Assembly (NCBI GenBank): GCA_032054765.1
Contig: DAMBSC010000019.1
Coordinates: forward strand, 26,965 to 90,964
Origin: DFXE01 sp032054765
GTDB taxonomy: Bacteria; Bacteroidota; Bacteroidia; Bacteroidales; Tannerellaceae
Length of the DNA stretch: 64,000 nt
Reading direction: 5' to 3'
Shown here one piece after another: positions 1-7,088 of the stretch (the first letter of the stretch is position 1; the number at the start of each line of letters is the position of its first letter). The notes below the pieces were generated by a model. The model was not told the origin of the DNA, searched no databases, and was given only the letters and a program-made list of their open reading frames with translations. A program made the position numbers and the translations under genes.

Positions 1-1071
1 ATGATAAACGAGTGAATCGTCAGGGATATCAAAGATTTTCTTTTGAAGATCCTTTAAATCCTTTATACGCATAATTTCTTGTTTGGTCTGTGGGTTTAAG
101 ATAATAAAATCACCAAACCCAAAACGCTGCATGATTTTCTTTTTTAAATCTTGTGGGTAACTTTTTGAATTCTTATCAATAAAGGAAGCACTTAACTCTT
201 TTGCATATACTTCATTTCCTGATTCTGCGGATTCCAAAACAAACGGAATAATCAAACCTGTTTTACGAACATATTGTCCAAACTTATAACCCGCAAAATT
301 GTCTCTTTTCCCTTCCCTGGTAAAACTCATATCGGAAATTATACCCAACATATTGTCTTTATACTGATCAAATATGCGCACTGCCTCTTCATACGTTCTC
401 GCCAGTTTTATTTTAGGGCGTCCACGCATACGCAATGTACGCTGATGATCATTCAATGCTTCTTTCGAGAATTCCTGACTTTGCTGTAATACGAATCTAT
501 AGAGATGAGGTAAGGCTGATGAATAAAATCGAATGGAGTCCTCCACTAATAATATGATCTGAACACCCACACTGGCCGTGTCGTCTTCAGCATTCATTTT
601 GTCTTCAATCAGCTTTATGATAGCTAATAGCAACTCCGAATTACCCAGCCAACTGAAGATATAGTCTATTGCACTTAAATCATCGTCAGCCACTCGCCTG
701 GTAACTTCCTTGGAAAAAGGAGTTAAAACTACTATCGGAATAGTAGGGTAATGCTTTTTTATTTCTTTTGCAGCAGCAAAAATATCACGATCATCCATAT
801 TGGGCATACAGATAATCAATTCAAAATTACGATCTTTCAATTCCGCCAAAGCATCTTCTTCCGTGGTTACCTGAGTGAAACGGGGAGGATAGCGTAGACT
901 TAACGATGTATATTCATTAAATATCTGTTCATCCACACGACCATCATCTTCCAACATGAAAGCATCATATTTCGTAGCGATAAGCAATACATTATATATA
1001 CGCTTATTCATAAGATTAGCAAAAGATGTATCTTTAAAAACAAGATTTTTAAAGTCTGGTATACCGCTCAT
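1..1071 (-). CDS. PEP synthase-like protein with receiver-like N-terminus (partial)
   Basis: This is an open minus-strand frame of 357 codons that runs off the left edge of the window, so only the N-terminal part is present. It starts with MSGIPDFKNLVFKDTSFANL. The visible part reads like the long Bacteroidetes proteins annotated as phosphoenolpyruvate synthase, or PEP/pyruvate-binding proteins. These carry a response-regulator-like N-terminal region before the pyruvate phosphate dikinase ATP-grasp domain. Two receiver-like segments can be seen, around residues 25-130 (LIICMPNMDDRDIF, then IPIVVLTPF) and around 160-270 (VQIILLVEDSIRFYSSALPH, then MLGIISDMSF). The catalytic domains lie outside the window. 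The identification is from memory of the family. A partial regulatory protein of another kind is the alternative. Confidence 0.75.
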   Translation of the reverse strand, partial: MSGIPDFKNLVFKDTSFANLMNKRIYNVLLIATKYDAFMLEDDGRVDEQIFNEYTSLSLRYPPRFTQVTTEEDALAELKDRNFELIICMPNMDDRDIFAAAKEIKKHYPTIPIVVLTPFSKEVTRRVADDDLSAIDYIFSWLGNSELLLAIIKLIEDKMNAEDDTASVGVQIILLVEDSIRFYSSALPHLYRFVLQQSQEFSKEALNDHQRTLRMRGRPKIKLARTYEEAVRIFDQYKDNMLGIISDMSFTREGKRDNFAGYKFGQYVRKTGLIIPFVLESAESGNEVYAKELSASFIDKNSKSYPQDLKKKIMQRFGFGDFIILNPQTKQEIMRIKDLKDLQKKIFDIPDDSLVYH

Positions 1072-1111
1072 AATAATTATCATTTAATTCCGCCAAAAAT
1101 AAGTAAAATAG

Positions 1112-1141
1112 TTTATCATATCATAGGAATAATTACATTTG
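1112..1141 (+). promoter_or_regulatory. Bacteroidetes-type promoter for gdhA
   Basis: TACATTTG at 1134-1141 matches the -7 consensus TAnnTTTG. TTTA at 1112-1115 sits 18 nt upstream in the place of the -33 TTTG box. The start codon of gdhA is about 37 nt downstream of the -7 box. Confidence 0.6.
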
Positions 1142-1178
1142 TAAGTATATAAATGTTATCCAAAAATAAATTTATGCT

Positions 1179-2513
1179 ATGAAGACAGATCTAATTTTAT
1201 CTGCACTGGAAGCTAAGCATCCTGGTGAAAAAGAGTACTTACAAGCTGTAAAAGAAGTACTCATATCTATTGAGGATATTTATAATCAGCATCCGGAATT
1301 TGAAAAAGCAAAAATAATAGAGCGTTTAGTAGAACCTGATCGTATCTTTACTTTTCGTGTACCTTGGGTAGATGATAAAGGTGAAGTACAAGTAAATCTG
1401 GGGTATCGTGTTCAATTTAATAATGCAATTGGTCCTTATAAAGGAGGATTGCGTTTCCATCCTTCTGTAAATTTATCGATACTGAAGTTCTTGGGCTTTG
1501 AACAAACGTTTAAAAATGCGTTGACAACTCTTCCAATGGGAGGTGGAAAAGGAGGATCAGACTTTGCACCCCGAGGACGAAGTAATGCCGAAATTATGCG
1601 TTTCTGTCAAGCATTTATATTGGAATTGTGGCGCAATATAGGTCCTGACACGGACGTACCGGCCGGTGATATAGGAGTTGGAGGAAGAGAAATCGGCTAT
1701 ATGTACGGCATGTACAAAAAACTCGCCCGTGAAAATACAGGAACATTTACCGGAAAGGGCTTGGAGTATGGTGGTTCTATTCTTCGTCCCGAAGCAACAG
1801 GATTCGGGTCCTTGTATTTTGTTCATCAGATGTTGGAGACACATGGTATTGACATTAAAGGAAAAACGGTTGCCTTGTCCGGCTTTGGAAATGTAGCCTG
1901 GGGAGCTGCAACAAAAGCAACGGAAATGGGTGCCAAAGTAATCACGATTTCGGGACCTGACGGGTATGTATATGACCCCAATGGTATATCAGGAAAGAAA
2001 ATTGATTATCTTTTAGAGTTACGCAATAGTGGTAACGACATAGTTGAACCTTATGTAGAAGAATTTCCCGAAGCCAAATTCATTCCTAATAAACGTCCTT
2101 GGGAGCAAAAGGCAGATATAGTAATCCCGTGCGCTACTCAGAATGAATTAGATGAAGAAGATGCTAAGAGAATTATAGAAAACAAATCAATCTGTGTTGC
2201 AGAAGCCTCTAATATGGGATGTACAATAGAAGCTACTGATCTATTCCTTCACCATAAAATACTTTATGCTCCTGGTAAAGCTGTAAATGCAGGAGGGGTA
2301 GCAACTTCAGGTTTGGAAATGACACAAAATGCAATGCATATATCCTGGATTGCATCTGAAGTAGATGCAAAGTTACATCAAATTATGAGCAGTATCCATG
2401 AACAATGTGTAGTTCACGGAAAAGAGGGTAACTACATCAATTATGTAAAAGGTGCTAATATAGCAGGCTTTATGAAAGTAGCCAAGGCAATGATGGCCCA
2501 AGGCATAGTATAA
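1179..2513 (+). CDS. gdhA: NADP-type glutamate dehydrogenase
   Basis: The 444-residue protein catalyses the reversible amination of 2-oxoglutarate to glutamate in the cytoplasm, a main route of ammonium assimilation in Bacteroidales. The glutamate-binding and catalytic segment is seen around residues 110-130 (PMGGGKGGSDF, with the catalytic lysine). The Rossmann NAD(P) domain follows from about residue 230 (ALSGFGNVAWGAA). The length is that of the hexameric bacterial enzyme. The ATG start agrees with the promoter at 1112-1141. The gene ends 2 nt before the convergent ZIP transporter gene. Nothing is truncated. Cofactor preference is inferred from overall similarity to the NADP-dependent group and was not tested. 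Confidence 0.95.
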   Translation: MKTDLILSALEAKHPGEKEYLQAVKEVLISIEDIYNQHPEFEKAKIIERLVEPDRIFTFRVPWVDDKGEVQVNLGYRVQFNNAIGPYKGGLRFHPSVNLSILKFLGFEQTFKNALTTLPMGGGKGGSDFAPRGRSNAEIMRFCQAFILELWRNIGPDTDVPAGDIGVGGREIGYMYGMYKKLARENTGTFTGKGLEYGGSILRPEATGFGSLYFVHQMLETHGIDIKGKTVALSGFGNVAWGAATKATEMGAKVITISGPDGYVYDPNGISGKKIDYLLELRNSGNDIVEPYVEEFPEAKFIPNKRPWEQKADIVIPCATQNELDEEDAKRIIENKSICVAEASNMGCTIEATDLFLHHKILYAPGKAVNAGGVATSGLEMTQNAMHISWIASEVDAKLHQIMSSIHEQCVVHGKEGNYINYVKGANIAGFMKVAKAMMAQGIV

Positions 2514-2515
2514 AA

Positions 2516-3313
2516 TCAAATAAACAGAAAAAGACTGACGGCCATGACAATCATGCCGGCGACAAGTCCTATTATGGAGAGGTGATGCTCTCCATATTTC
2601 TGTGCACTAGGTAATAATTCATCCATTGAGATAAAGACCATAATTCCGGAAACAGCGGCCAGTATCAACCCGTTTATTGAAGGTGTCCAGAAAGGCATAA
2701 GAATCAGAAAACCGACTAATGCACCTACCGGTTCGGCCATTCCTGAAAGGAAAGAAAGCCAAAAAGCTTTCTTTTTATTTCCGGTTGCCTGATAAATTGG
2801 TACAGACACAGCAATCCCTTCGGGTATGTTATGTATTGCTATTGCAAATGTGATAGGAAGAGCGACTTCGAGGCTATTCAATGCAGAGGTAAATGTTGCA
2901 ATTCCTTCTGGAAAATTGTGAATTCCGATAGAAAGAGCAACCAATAACCCGGTTCTTTTAAGGCCGGATTGTTTTTTATCAAGTTCACTTAGATCTTGCA
3001 TTTCATGTGGGTTTTTATCTTCAGGGATCAAAAAATCTATCAGGTTTATAAAACCCATTCCTCCAAAAAATGCTAATAACATATATAAAGTACCTGTCCG
3101 CTCCCCAAAATATTCAGTTAAATTAGCTTTGGCTTCGGGCATCATTTCCATAAAAGAAACATATATCATAACTCCTGCCGAAAATCCCAAAGCAGTAGAA
3201 AGAAACTTAGTATTTGTATGTTTAGTGAAAAAGGCCATGATGCTACCAATCCCGGTAGACAAGCCAGCTATCATTGTTAACGCAAATGCCAGTAATATCG
3301 TTTGTGTTTCCAT
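2516..3313 (-). CDS. zupT: ZIP family divalent metal transporter
   Basis: This 265-residue inner-membrane protein should import zinc and possibly other divalent metals. It has about eight hydrophobic segments and the two ZIP signature helices: HNFPEGIATF at about residue 132 and HNIPEGIAVS at about 160, which supply the metal-binding His and Glu residues. A short hydrophilic loop (residues 95-115) lies between the third and fourth membrane segments, as is usual. The gene converges on gdhA and diverges from the sigma factor operon. A Bacteroidetes-type promoter is visible at 3332-3361. The gene symbol follows the E. coli protein of similar length. Substrate is inferred from family only. Confidence 0.88.
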   Translation of the reverse strand: METQTILLAFALTMIAGLSTGIGSIMAFFTKHTNTKFLSTALGFSAGVMIYVSFMEMMPEAKANLTEYFGERTGTLYMLLAFFGGMGFINLIDFLIPEDKNPHEMQDLSELDKKQSGLKRTGLLVALSIGIHNFPEGIATFTSALNSLEVALPITFAIAIHNIPEGIAVSVPIYQATGNKKKAFWLSFLSGMAEPVGALVGFLILMPFWTPSINGLILAAVSGIMVFISMDELLPSAQKYGEHHLSIIGLVAGMIVMAVSLFLFI

Positions 3314-3331
3314 ATCCTATTGATTTGAAAA

Positions 3332-3361
3332 CAAAAATAATAAGTTTTAGTTTATTCCAAG
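3332..3361 (-). promoter_or_regulatory. Promoter for the ZIP transporter
   Basis: Read on the minus strand, TATTTTTG (3339-3332) matches TAnnTTTG, and CTTG (3361-3358) lies 18 nt upstream as a near match to the -33 TTTG box. The start codon at 3313 is about 18 nt downstream. Confidence 0.5.
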
Positions 3362-3421
3362 AATGTTCTTGAATATCTGTAGAAAAGACTTACAGATTTT
3401 ACCACGATAATTATGAAACAA

Positions 3422-3485
3422 TTTTCGGCATATGTCGTGAATATTTTCGACATATATCAAAAATATTCACGACATATGCCGAAAA
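3422..3485. repeat. 26-bp perfect inverted repeat between two divergent promoters
   Basis: Arms 3422-3447 and 3460-3485 are perfect reverse complements around a 12-nt spacer. The octamer CGACATAT occurs three times: in the right arm, in the spacer and, inverted, in the left arm. The repeat lies between the ZIP promoter (3332-3361) and the sigma factor -7 box (3555-3562), so it is upstream of both transcripts. It could be an operator for a dimeric regulator, a cruciform-forming site or the remnant of a small element. Confidence 0.85.
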
Positions 3486-3554
3486 CAAAAAGCATTTAGA
3501 TTTAGTTCTATATAAATCTGGATCTTTTTTCAAGTTTATCCTGTTATTTTTATG

Positions 3555-3562
3555 TAATTTTG
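3555..3562 (+). promoter_or_regulatory. -7 box for the ECF sigma factor operon
   Basis: TAATTTTG matches TAnnTTTG 17 nt before the start codon. The nearest -33 candidate, TTTA at 3535-3538 within GTTTATC, has a 16-nt spacer, which is shorter than usual. Confidence 0.4.
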
Positions 3563-3579
3563 TAGACAAAACAGAAATA

Positions 3580-4131
3580 ATGCGACAATATACCGAAGAT
3601 GAACTTGTTGAGCGATTGCGTGACCCGGCTACGCAACGGGAAGCTTTTTCACAAATAGTAGGTTTATATAGTGAAAAATTATATTGGCAAATACGGAAAA
3701 TGGTACTTAGCCACGATGATGCCAATGACCTATTACAAAATACTTTTCTGAAAGCCTGGACGAATATCGATTATTTCAGGGGAGAGGCCAAACTTTCCAC
3801 CTGGCTATATAAAATCGCAATAAATGAATGTATAACTTTTCTTAATAAACAAAGAAACTTAAATAATGTACCGATGGATGATACAGATGTTTTCTTATTG
3901 GAGAGGTTAAAAGGTGACGATTATTTTGATGGTGAGGATGCCCAGCTAAAATTACAAAATGCGATTCTAACATTACCTGAAAAACAAAGATTGGTTTTCA
4001 ATATGAAATATTTTGATGAAATGAAGTATGAGGATATGTCTGAGATTCTAGGAACTTCAGTAGGCGCTCTAAAAGCATCATATCATCATGCAGTAAAAAA
4101 AGTAGAGGAATTTTTAACAAAGGACCTTTAA
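3580..4131 (+). CDS. ECF-type RNA polymerase sigma factor
   Basis: The 183-residue protein has the two-domain layout of an extracytoplasmic-function sigma factor. Region 2 is at about residues 25-90 (DDANDLLQNTFLKAWTNID, then STWLYKIAINECITFL). Region 4 is at about residues 125-180 (LPEKQRLVFNMKYFDEMKYE, then GTSVGALKASYHHAVKKVEE). It should direct RNA polymerase to promoters of an envelope or stress regulon. The next two genes encode a membrane protein with a large N-terminal cytoplasmic part and a secreted CpxP-like protein, so the three probably form a sigma, anti-sigma and periplasmic accessory operon. The downstream regulon cannot be read here. Confidence 0.9.
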   Translation: MRQYTEDELVERLRDPATQREAFSQIVGLYSEKLYWQIRKMVLSHDDANDLLQNTFLKAWTNIDYFRGEAKLSTWLYKIAINECITFLNKQRNLNNVPMDDTDVFLLERLKGDDYFDGEDAQLKLQNAILTLPEKQRLVFNMKYFDEMKYEDMSEILGTSVGALKASYHHAVKKVEEFLTKDL

Positions 4132-4177
4132 ACCTTTCCAATAATGATTAGTCATATTCATGTAAAAAGCACAAAAT

Positions 4178-4573
4178 ATGAAAAAAGAATTTAAAAATCT
4201 GGATGATTTCAAAGGAAATAATCCTTTCACTGTGCCTGATGGGTATTTTGAAGGTCTTCAATCTCAGATTATGAGTAAAATCCCTGAAAAAATAATTGAA
4301 GAACCTAAAAAAATAACTATGATGGATCGTATGCGCCCATTGGTGTACATGGCTGCAGTTTTCGCCGGGTTAGGACTATTCTTTAATCTGTTAGTTGGAA
4401 ATGGAAATGAGAACAAAACAGGTCAGACAGATTCCATGCTTGTGCAAAATTCTATTTCTTCTCCACAATCAATTGCTGCTATTGAAACAGATAATGATGA
4501 AGAGTATTTGGAGTATCTGGAAGAACAATACGCTAATTATATTTTAGCAGAAGAATGGAGCAATTACGATTAA
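4178..4573 (+). CDS. Single-pass membrane protein, probable anti-sigma factor
   Basis: This 131-residue protein follows the ECF sigma factor by 46 nt. Residues 1-50 are hydrophilic and include NPFTVPDGYFEGLQSQI, a motif common in short proteins next to Bacteroidetes ECF sigma factors. One hydrophobic segment lies at about residues 53-72 (VYMAAVFAGLGLFFNLLVG). An acidic C-terminal part would be periplasmic. The topology of cytoplasmic N-terminus, one membrane helix and periplasmic tail fits an anti-sigma factor that holds the upstream sigma factor at the membrane. No zinc-binding anti-sigma motif (HxxxCxxC) is visible, so the function is inferred from position and topology. Confidence 0.6.
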   Translation: MKKEFKNLDDFKGNNPFTVPDGYFEGLQSQIMSKIPEKIIEEPKKITMMDRMRPLVYMAAVFAGLGLFFNLLVGNGNENKTGQTDSMLVQNSISSPQSIAAIETDNDEEYLEYLEEQYANYILAEEWSNYD

Positions 4574-4621
4574 AATGGTAAAGAAATTAACTTATTAGCA
4601 TATTTTTGTAATATTTCTTGT

Positions 4622-5095
4622 ATGAATAAAATATTTTTTATTATATTTGCTGCAGTATTGATGTTATCCCCTTTAAAAGTGGATGCACAAGATAAGGATA
4701 GATCAAGTAGAAATTTTGACAAGGAATCATTTCTTATAAAAAGGAGTGCTTTCATAATAGCAGAACTCGGCCTTACACCTGAAGAAGCAGAAATCTTTAT
4801 TCCTTTATGTGAGGAACTACAACAGAAGAAGTTTGAAGTAGGTCATAAATGCCGAAAGTTATCCAGAGAAATGAAATCCAACAAAAATCCAACTGATCCC
4901 GATTATACAGAGGTAATAGATGAGTGTCTGAATGTAGGCTTGAAAGAAGCCCAGTTGGAGCAAGAATATTATGAGAGGTTTAAAGAGATCCTCTCACCTT
5001 CAAAACTTTACAAACTAAGAGATGCTGAGCAAAAGTTCATGCATAACTATATGAAAGAAGTGAGGGAAAAAAGAAAAGAAAACAAAAATAGATAA
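4622..5095 (+). CDS. Secreted Spy/CpxP-like protein of the sigma operon
   Basis: The 157-residue protein has an N-terminal signal peptide of about 22 residues ending in VDAQ, then a charged, mostly helical domain. Two segments resemble the LTxxQ-type repeats of Spy/CpxP-like periplasmic proteins: ELGLTPEEAEIF at about residue 48 and ILSPSKLYKLRDAEQKF at about 122. Two cysteines in the middle could form a disulfide. As the third gene behind the ECF sigma factor and its likely anti-sigma factor, it may buffer or sense envelope damage. The C-terminus is very basic (EKRKENKNR). Similarity is at the motif level only. A terminator-like hairpin follows at 5154-5193. Confidence 0.6.
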   Translation: MNKIFFIIFAAVLMLSPLKVDAQDKDRSSRNFDKESFLIKRSAFIIAELGLTPEEAEIFIPLCEELQQKKFEVGHKCRKLSREMKSNKNPTDPDYTEVIDECLNVGLKEAQLEQEYYERFKEILSPSKLYKLRDAEQKFMHNYMKEVREKRKENKNR

Positions 5096-5153
5096 GATAT
5101 TATCATTATTTGTGTTTTTTGTTTAGATTTAGTTTTGGCGTTTAAGTTAAGGG

Positions 5154-5193
5154 AGGGGTGGCGACGTGATGTCGGTTCCCCTTTTGTTTTTTT
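5154..5193 (+). terminator. Rho-independent terminator of the sigma factor operon
   Basis: The stem is 5154-5165 with 5171-5182 (10 of 12 positions paired, one by wobble, loop GTGAT), followed by a T-rich run to 5193. The rest of 5096-5387 is AT-rich leader for the next gene. No clear TAnnTTTG box was found there. Confidence 0.6.
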
Positions 5194-5387
5194 ACATCTA
5201 TACAATAATTTTTCACCTAAACAGTCATTTTTTTTCACAATTAACCCTTTTTAATCTCAAAAAGAACTTTCTTATCATTTTTATTGTTAATTTTACAGCA
5301 CCTTTAATATTAACTATGTTAGAATTTATAGATCTTTCAACTTTAACCATTTGAGATTTATAAACACTGACCATTAACTATAACGCT

Positions 5388-6908
5388 ATGTATAAGTACG
5401 TTTTTTTATTAACTATGGTTCTATTTGCGTCTTGTCAGCAGGAAATAAATGGACTGATCGAAGAAAAAATCAGCGAACAAGAAAAAGACACAATAAAAAC
5501 TATCGCTATTGAAGTAGAAAGTATAAAAGATCTCCGCACTTTAAAAGGGATAGAGGATCAGACAGTTAATCTACTTGGTTACTATTCTAAAGGAGACAAA
5601 AAACCATTACTTTATAGATTCAAAATTGGCAATTTTATCGATAATGGAGGAAGTGTTATTATTCCGGAAAATGTAGCCTCAGGCGCATGGGTAGCCGAAA
5701 TAGAGAAAACTGTTTCCATTACAGACTATGGTGCTATAGGAGATGGTAAGACAGACAATACCGAAGCCATTAACAAATGTATAGCAAACCATGATAATGT
5801 ATGGATACCTGAAGGCATTTTTCGCACAAACACTATTCATATAAAATCTAATCTTACGGTTGATGGAGAAGGGGAGTTAAAGCTGATAGATCTCAAACAT
5901 TTAATATCAATTATAAATGTCGAGAATGTTAAGATAAACAACATTACACTTAACGGAAACCACGAAGTCGATTTGAATGGGGAGCTAATTGATAGTCATG
6001 GGGTTAATATACTTAAGAGATCTACATCCATATATATTAACAATGTAAAATTCAGCAACTTTGCAAAAGATGGTATATATATTAATGAATATATATGTCA
6101 GGAAGGTTTCCTACCTGAAAATATACATATAACCAATTGTCATATTAGTGGTATTCAACGGAATGGTATCTCTGTAATTTCAGGGAAAAATATCCAGATA
6201 GAGAATTGTGATATCAGTTCATTTAAGTTATGTGGAATCGATATTGAACCTAACATTAACAACACATTAATTGATAGTATTTACGTGAGAAATTGCACTA
6301 TAGATAAAAAATACCTAACACCAGGAGCAGGGTTACAATGTTCAATAGGATCTGCAAATAACAATTTTTCAATCTTTAAAAATATTTATTTCATTGGAAA
6401 TACAGTAAGTCGCTCTATTCGCAACAAAGGCTTTGTAAATGCCCAAGCTTCAAAAAATATTATTACCGAATCTATCAGTATTGCACTACAAGGATTTTCT
6501 GTCATGAATGAAAACACTATCTATTTTGATGGCATAGGTTCTTTTACAACTAGCACCTGTGGAGCTATAATTGCATATTCAGATAGTACAATGATAGAAA
6601 AGAATGTTATATATGGGACAGCATTTAACGGCATTGTTTTATATGAAACTTCTAACTGCATTGTGAGAGATAATATTATAAAAGATTTTGGTCTACTTGA
6701 AAGTGCAACAAACAAGTCTGCAGGGATATATATCTTAAGAGAAGGTAATAATAATCTAATAACAAGCAATCATATTTCAAGTACGGTAGCTGAAACTTCA
6801 TATGGTATTAGTGGAAGTAGAAGTTCTGGCAATCTTATTAAAGACAACACCTTCAATGTTTCTGTAAAATATTACCTGAATCTAGATAATCAAGAATATA
6901 TCCAATAA
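5388..6908 (+). CDS. Surface lipoprotein with pectate-lyase-like beta-helix (copy 1)
   Basis: The 506-residue protein has a signal peptide and lipobox (LFASC, Cys at about 16), so it is probably anchored in the outer membrane. An N-terminal module at about residues 45-110 (DLRTLKGIEDQTVNLLGYY, then GGSVIIPENVASGAWVAEI) precedes the signature SITDYGAIGDGKTDNTEAIN at about 117-137. This marks the start of a pectate_lyase_3-type right-handed beta-helix. The remainder is a long series of N/I/G-rich short strands typical of such helices. The same arrangement occurs in phage tailspike-like polysaccharide lyases. The catalytic activity and substrate are unknown. The next gene is a paralogue of nearly equal length, and the two are most alike in the last ~70 residues. 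The neighbourhood suggests action on surface or host glycans, but this is inference. Confidence 0.75.
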   Translation: MYKYVFLLTMVLFASCQQEINGLIEEKISEQEKDTIKTIAIEVESIKDLRTLKGIEDQTVNLLGYYSKGDKKPLLYRFKIGNFIDNGGSVIIPENVASGAWVAEIEKTVSITDYGAIGDGKTDNTEAINKCIANHDNVWIPEGIFRTNTIHIKSNLTVDGEGELKLIDLKHLISIINVENVKINNITLNGNHEVDLNGELIDSHGVNILKRSTSIYINNVKFSNFAKDGIYINEYICQEGFLPENIHITNCHISGIQRNGISVISGKNIQIENCDISSFKLCGIDIEPNINNTLIDSIYVRNCTIDKKYLTPGAGLQCSIGSANNNFSIFKNIYFIGNTVSRSIRNKGFVNAQASKNIITESISIALQGFSVMNENTIYFDGIGSFTTSTCGAIIAYSDSTMIEKNVIYGTAFNGIVLYETSNCIVRDNIIKDFGLLESATNKSAGIYILREGNNNLITSNHISSTVAETSYGISGSRSSGNLIKDNTFNVSVKYYLNLDNQEYIQ

Positions 6909-6985
6909 ATCCTTTTGTTTTTTTAAGTAAATCCATTATGTTTGTAACATGAGATTTATCTCTGACAGCTTGTCACATGAGTAAG

Positions 6986-7030
6986 AAACGAACATTACAA
7001 TAGTACATTATTGTATTGTTCGTTTTTTTT
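6986..7030 (+). terminator. Terminator hairpin after the first beta-helix gene
   Basis: The stem of about 17 pairs with one mismatch runs from 6986 to 7025 (AAACGAACA on the left, TGTTCGTTT on the right) and is followed by T residues to 7030. A closely similar hairpin occurs at 10688-10731. Confidence 0.75.
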
Positions 7031-7088
7031 AATGATTAAAACTCATACAAATCTTATTTAATATAATTATCAATTTAAATTTTTAGTT

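Noticed and set aside
274..489. 71-codon plus-strand open frame
   Set aside because: It is antisense to the PEP synthase-like coding region, which is continuous and clearly protein-like on the minus strand.
3411..3725. 104-codon minus-strand open frame across the sigma factor start
   Set aside because: It is antisense to the conserved sigma factor and covers the 26-bp palindrome.
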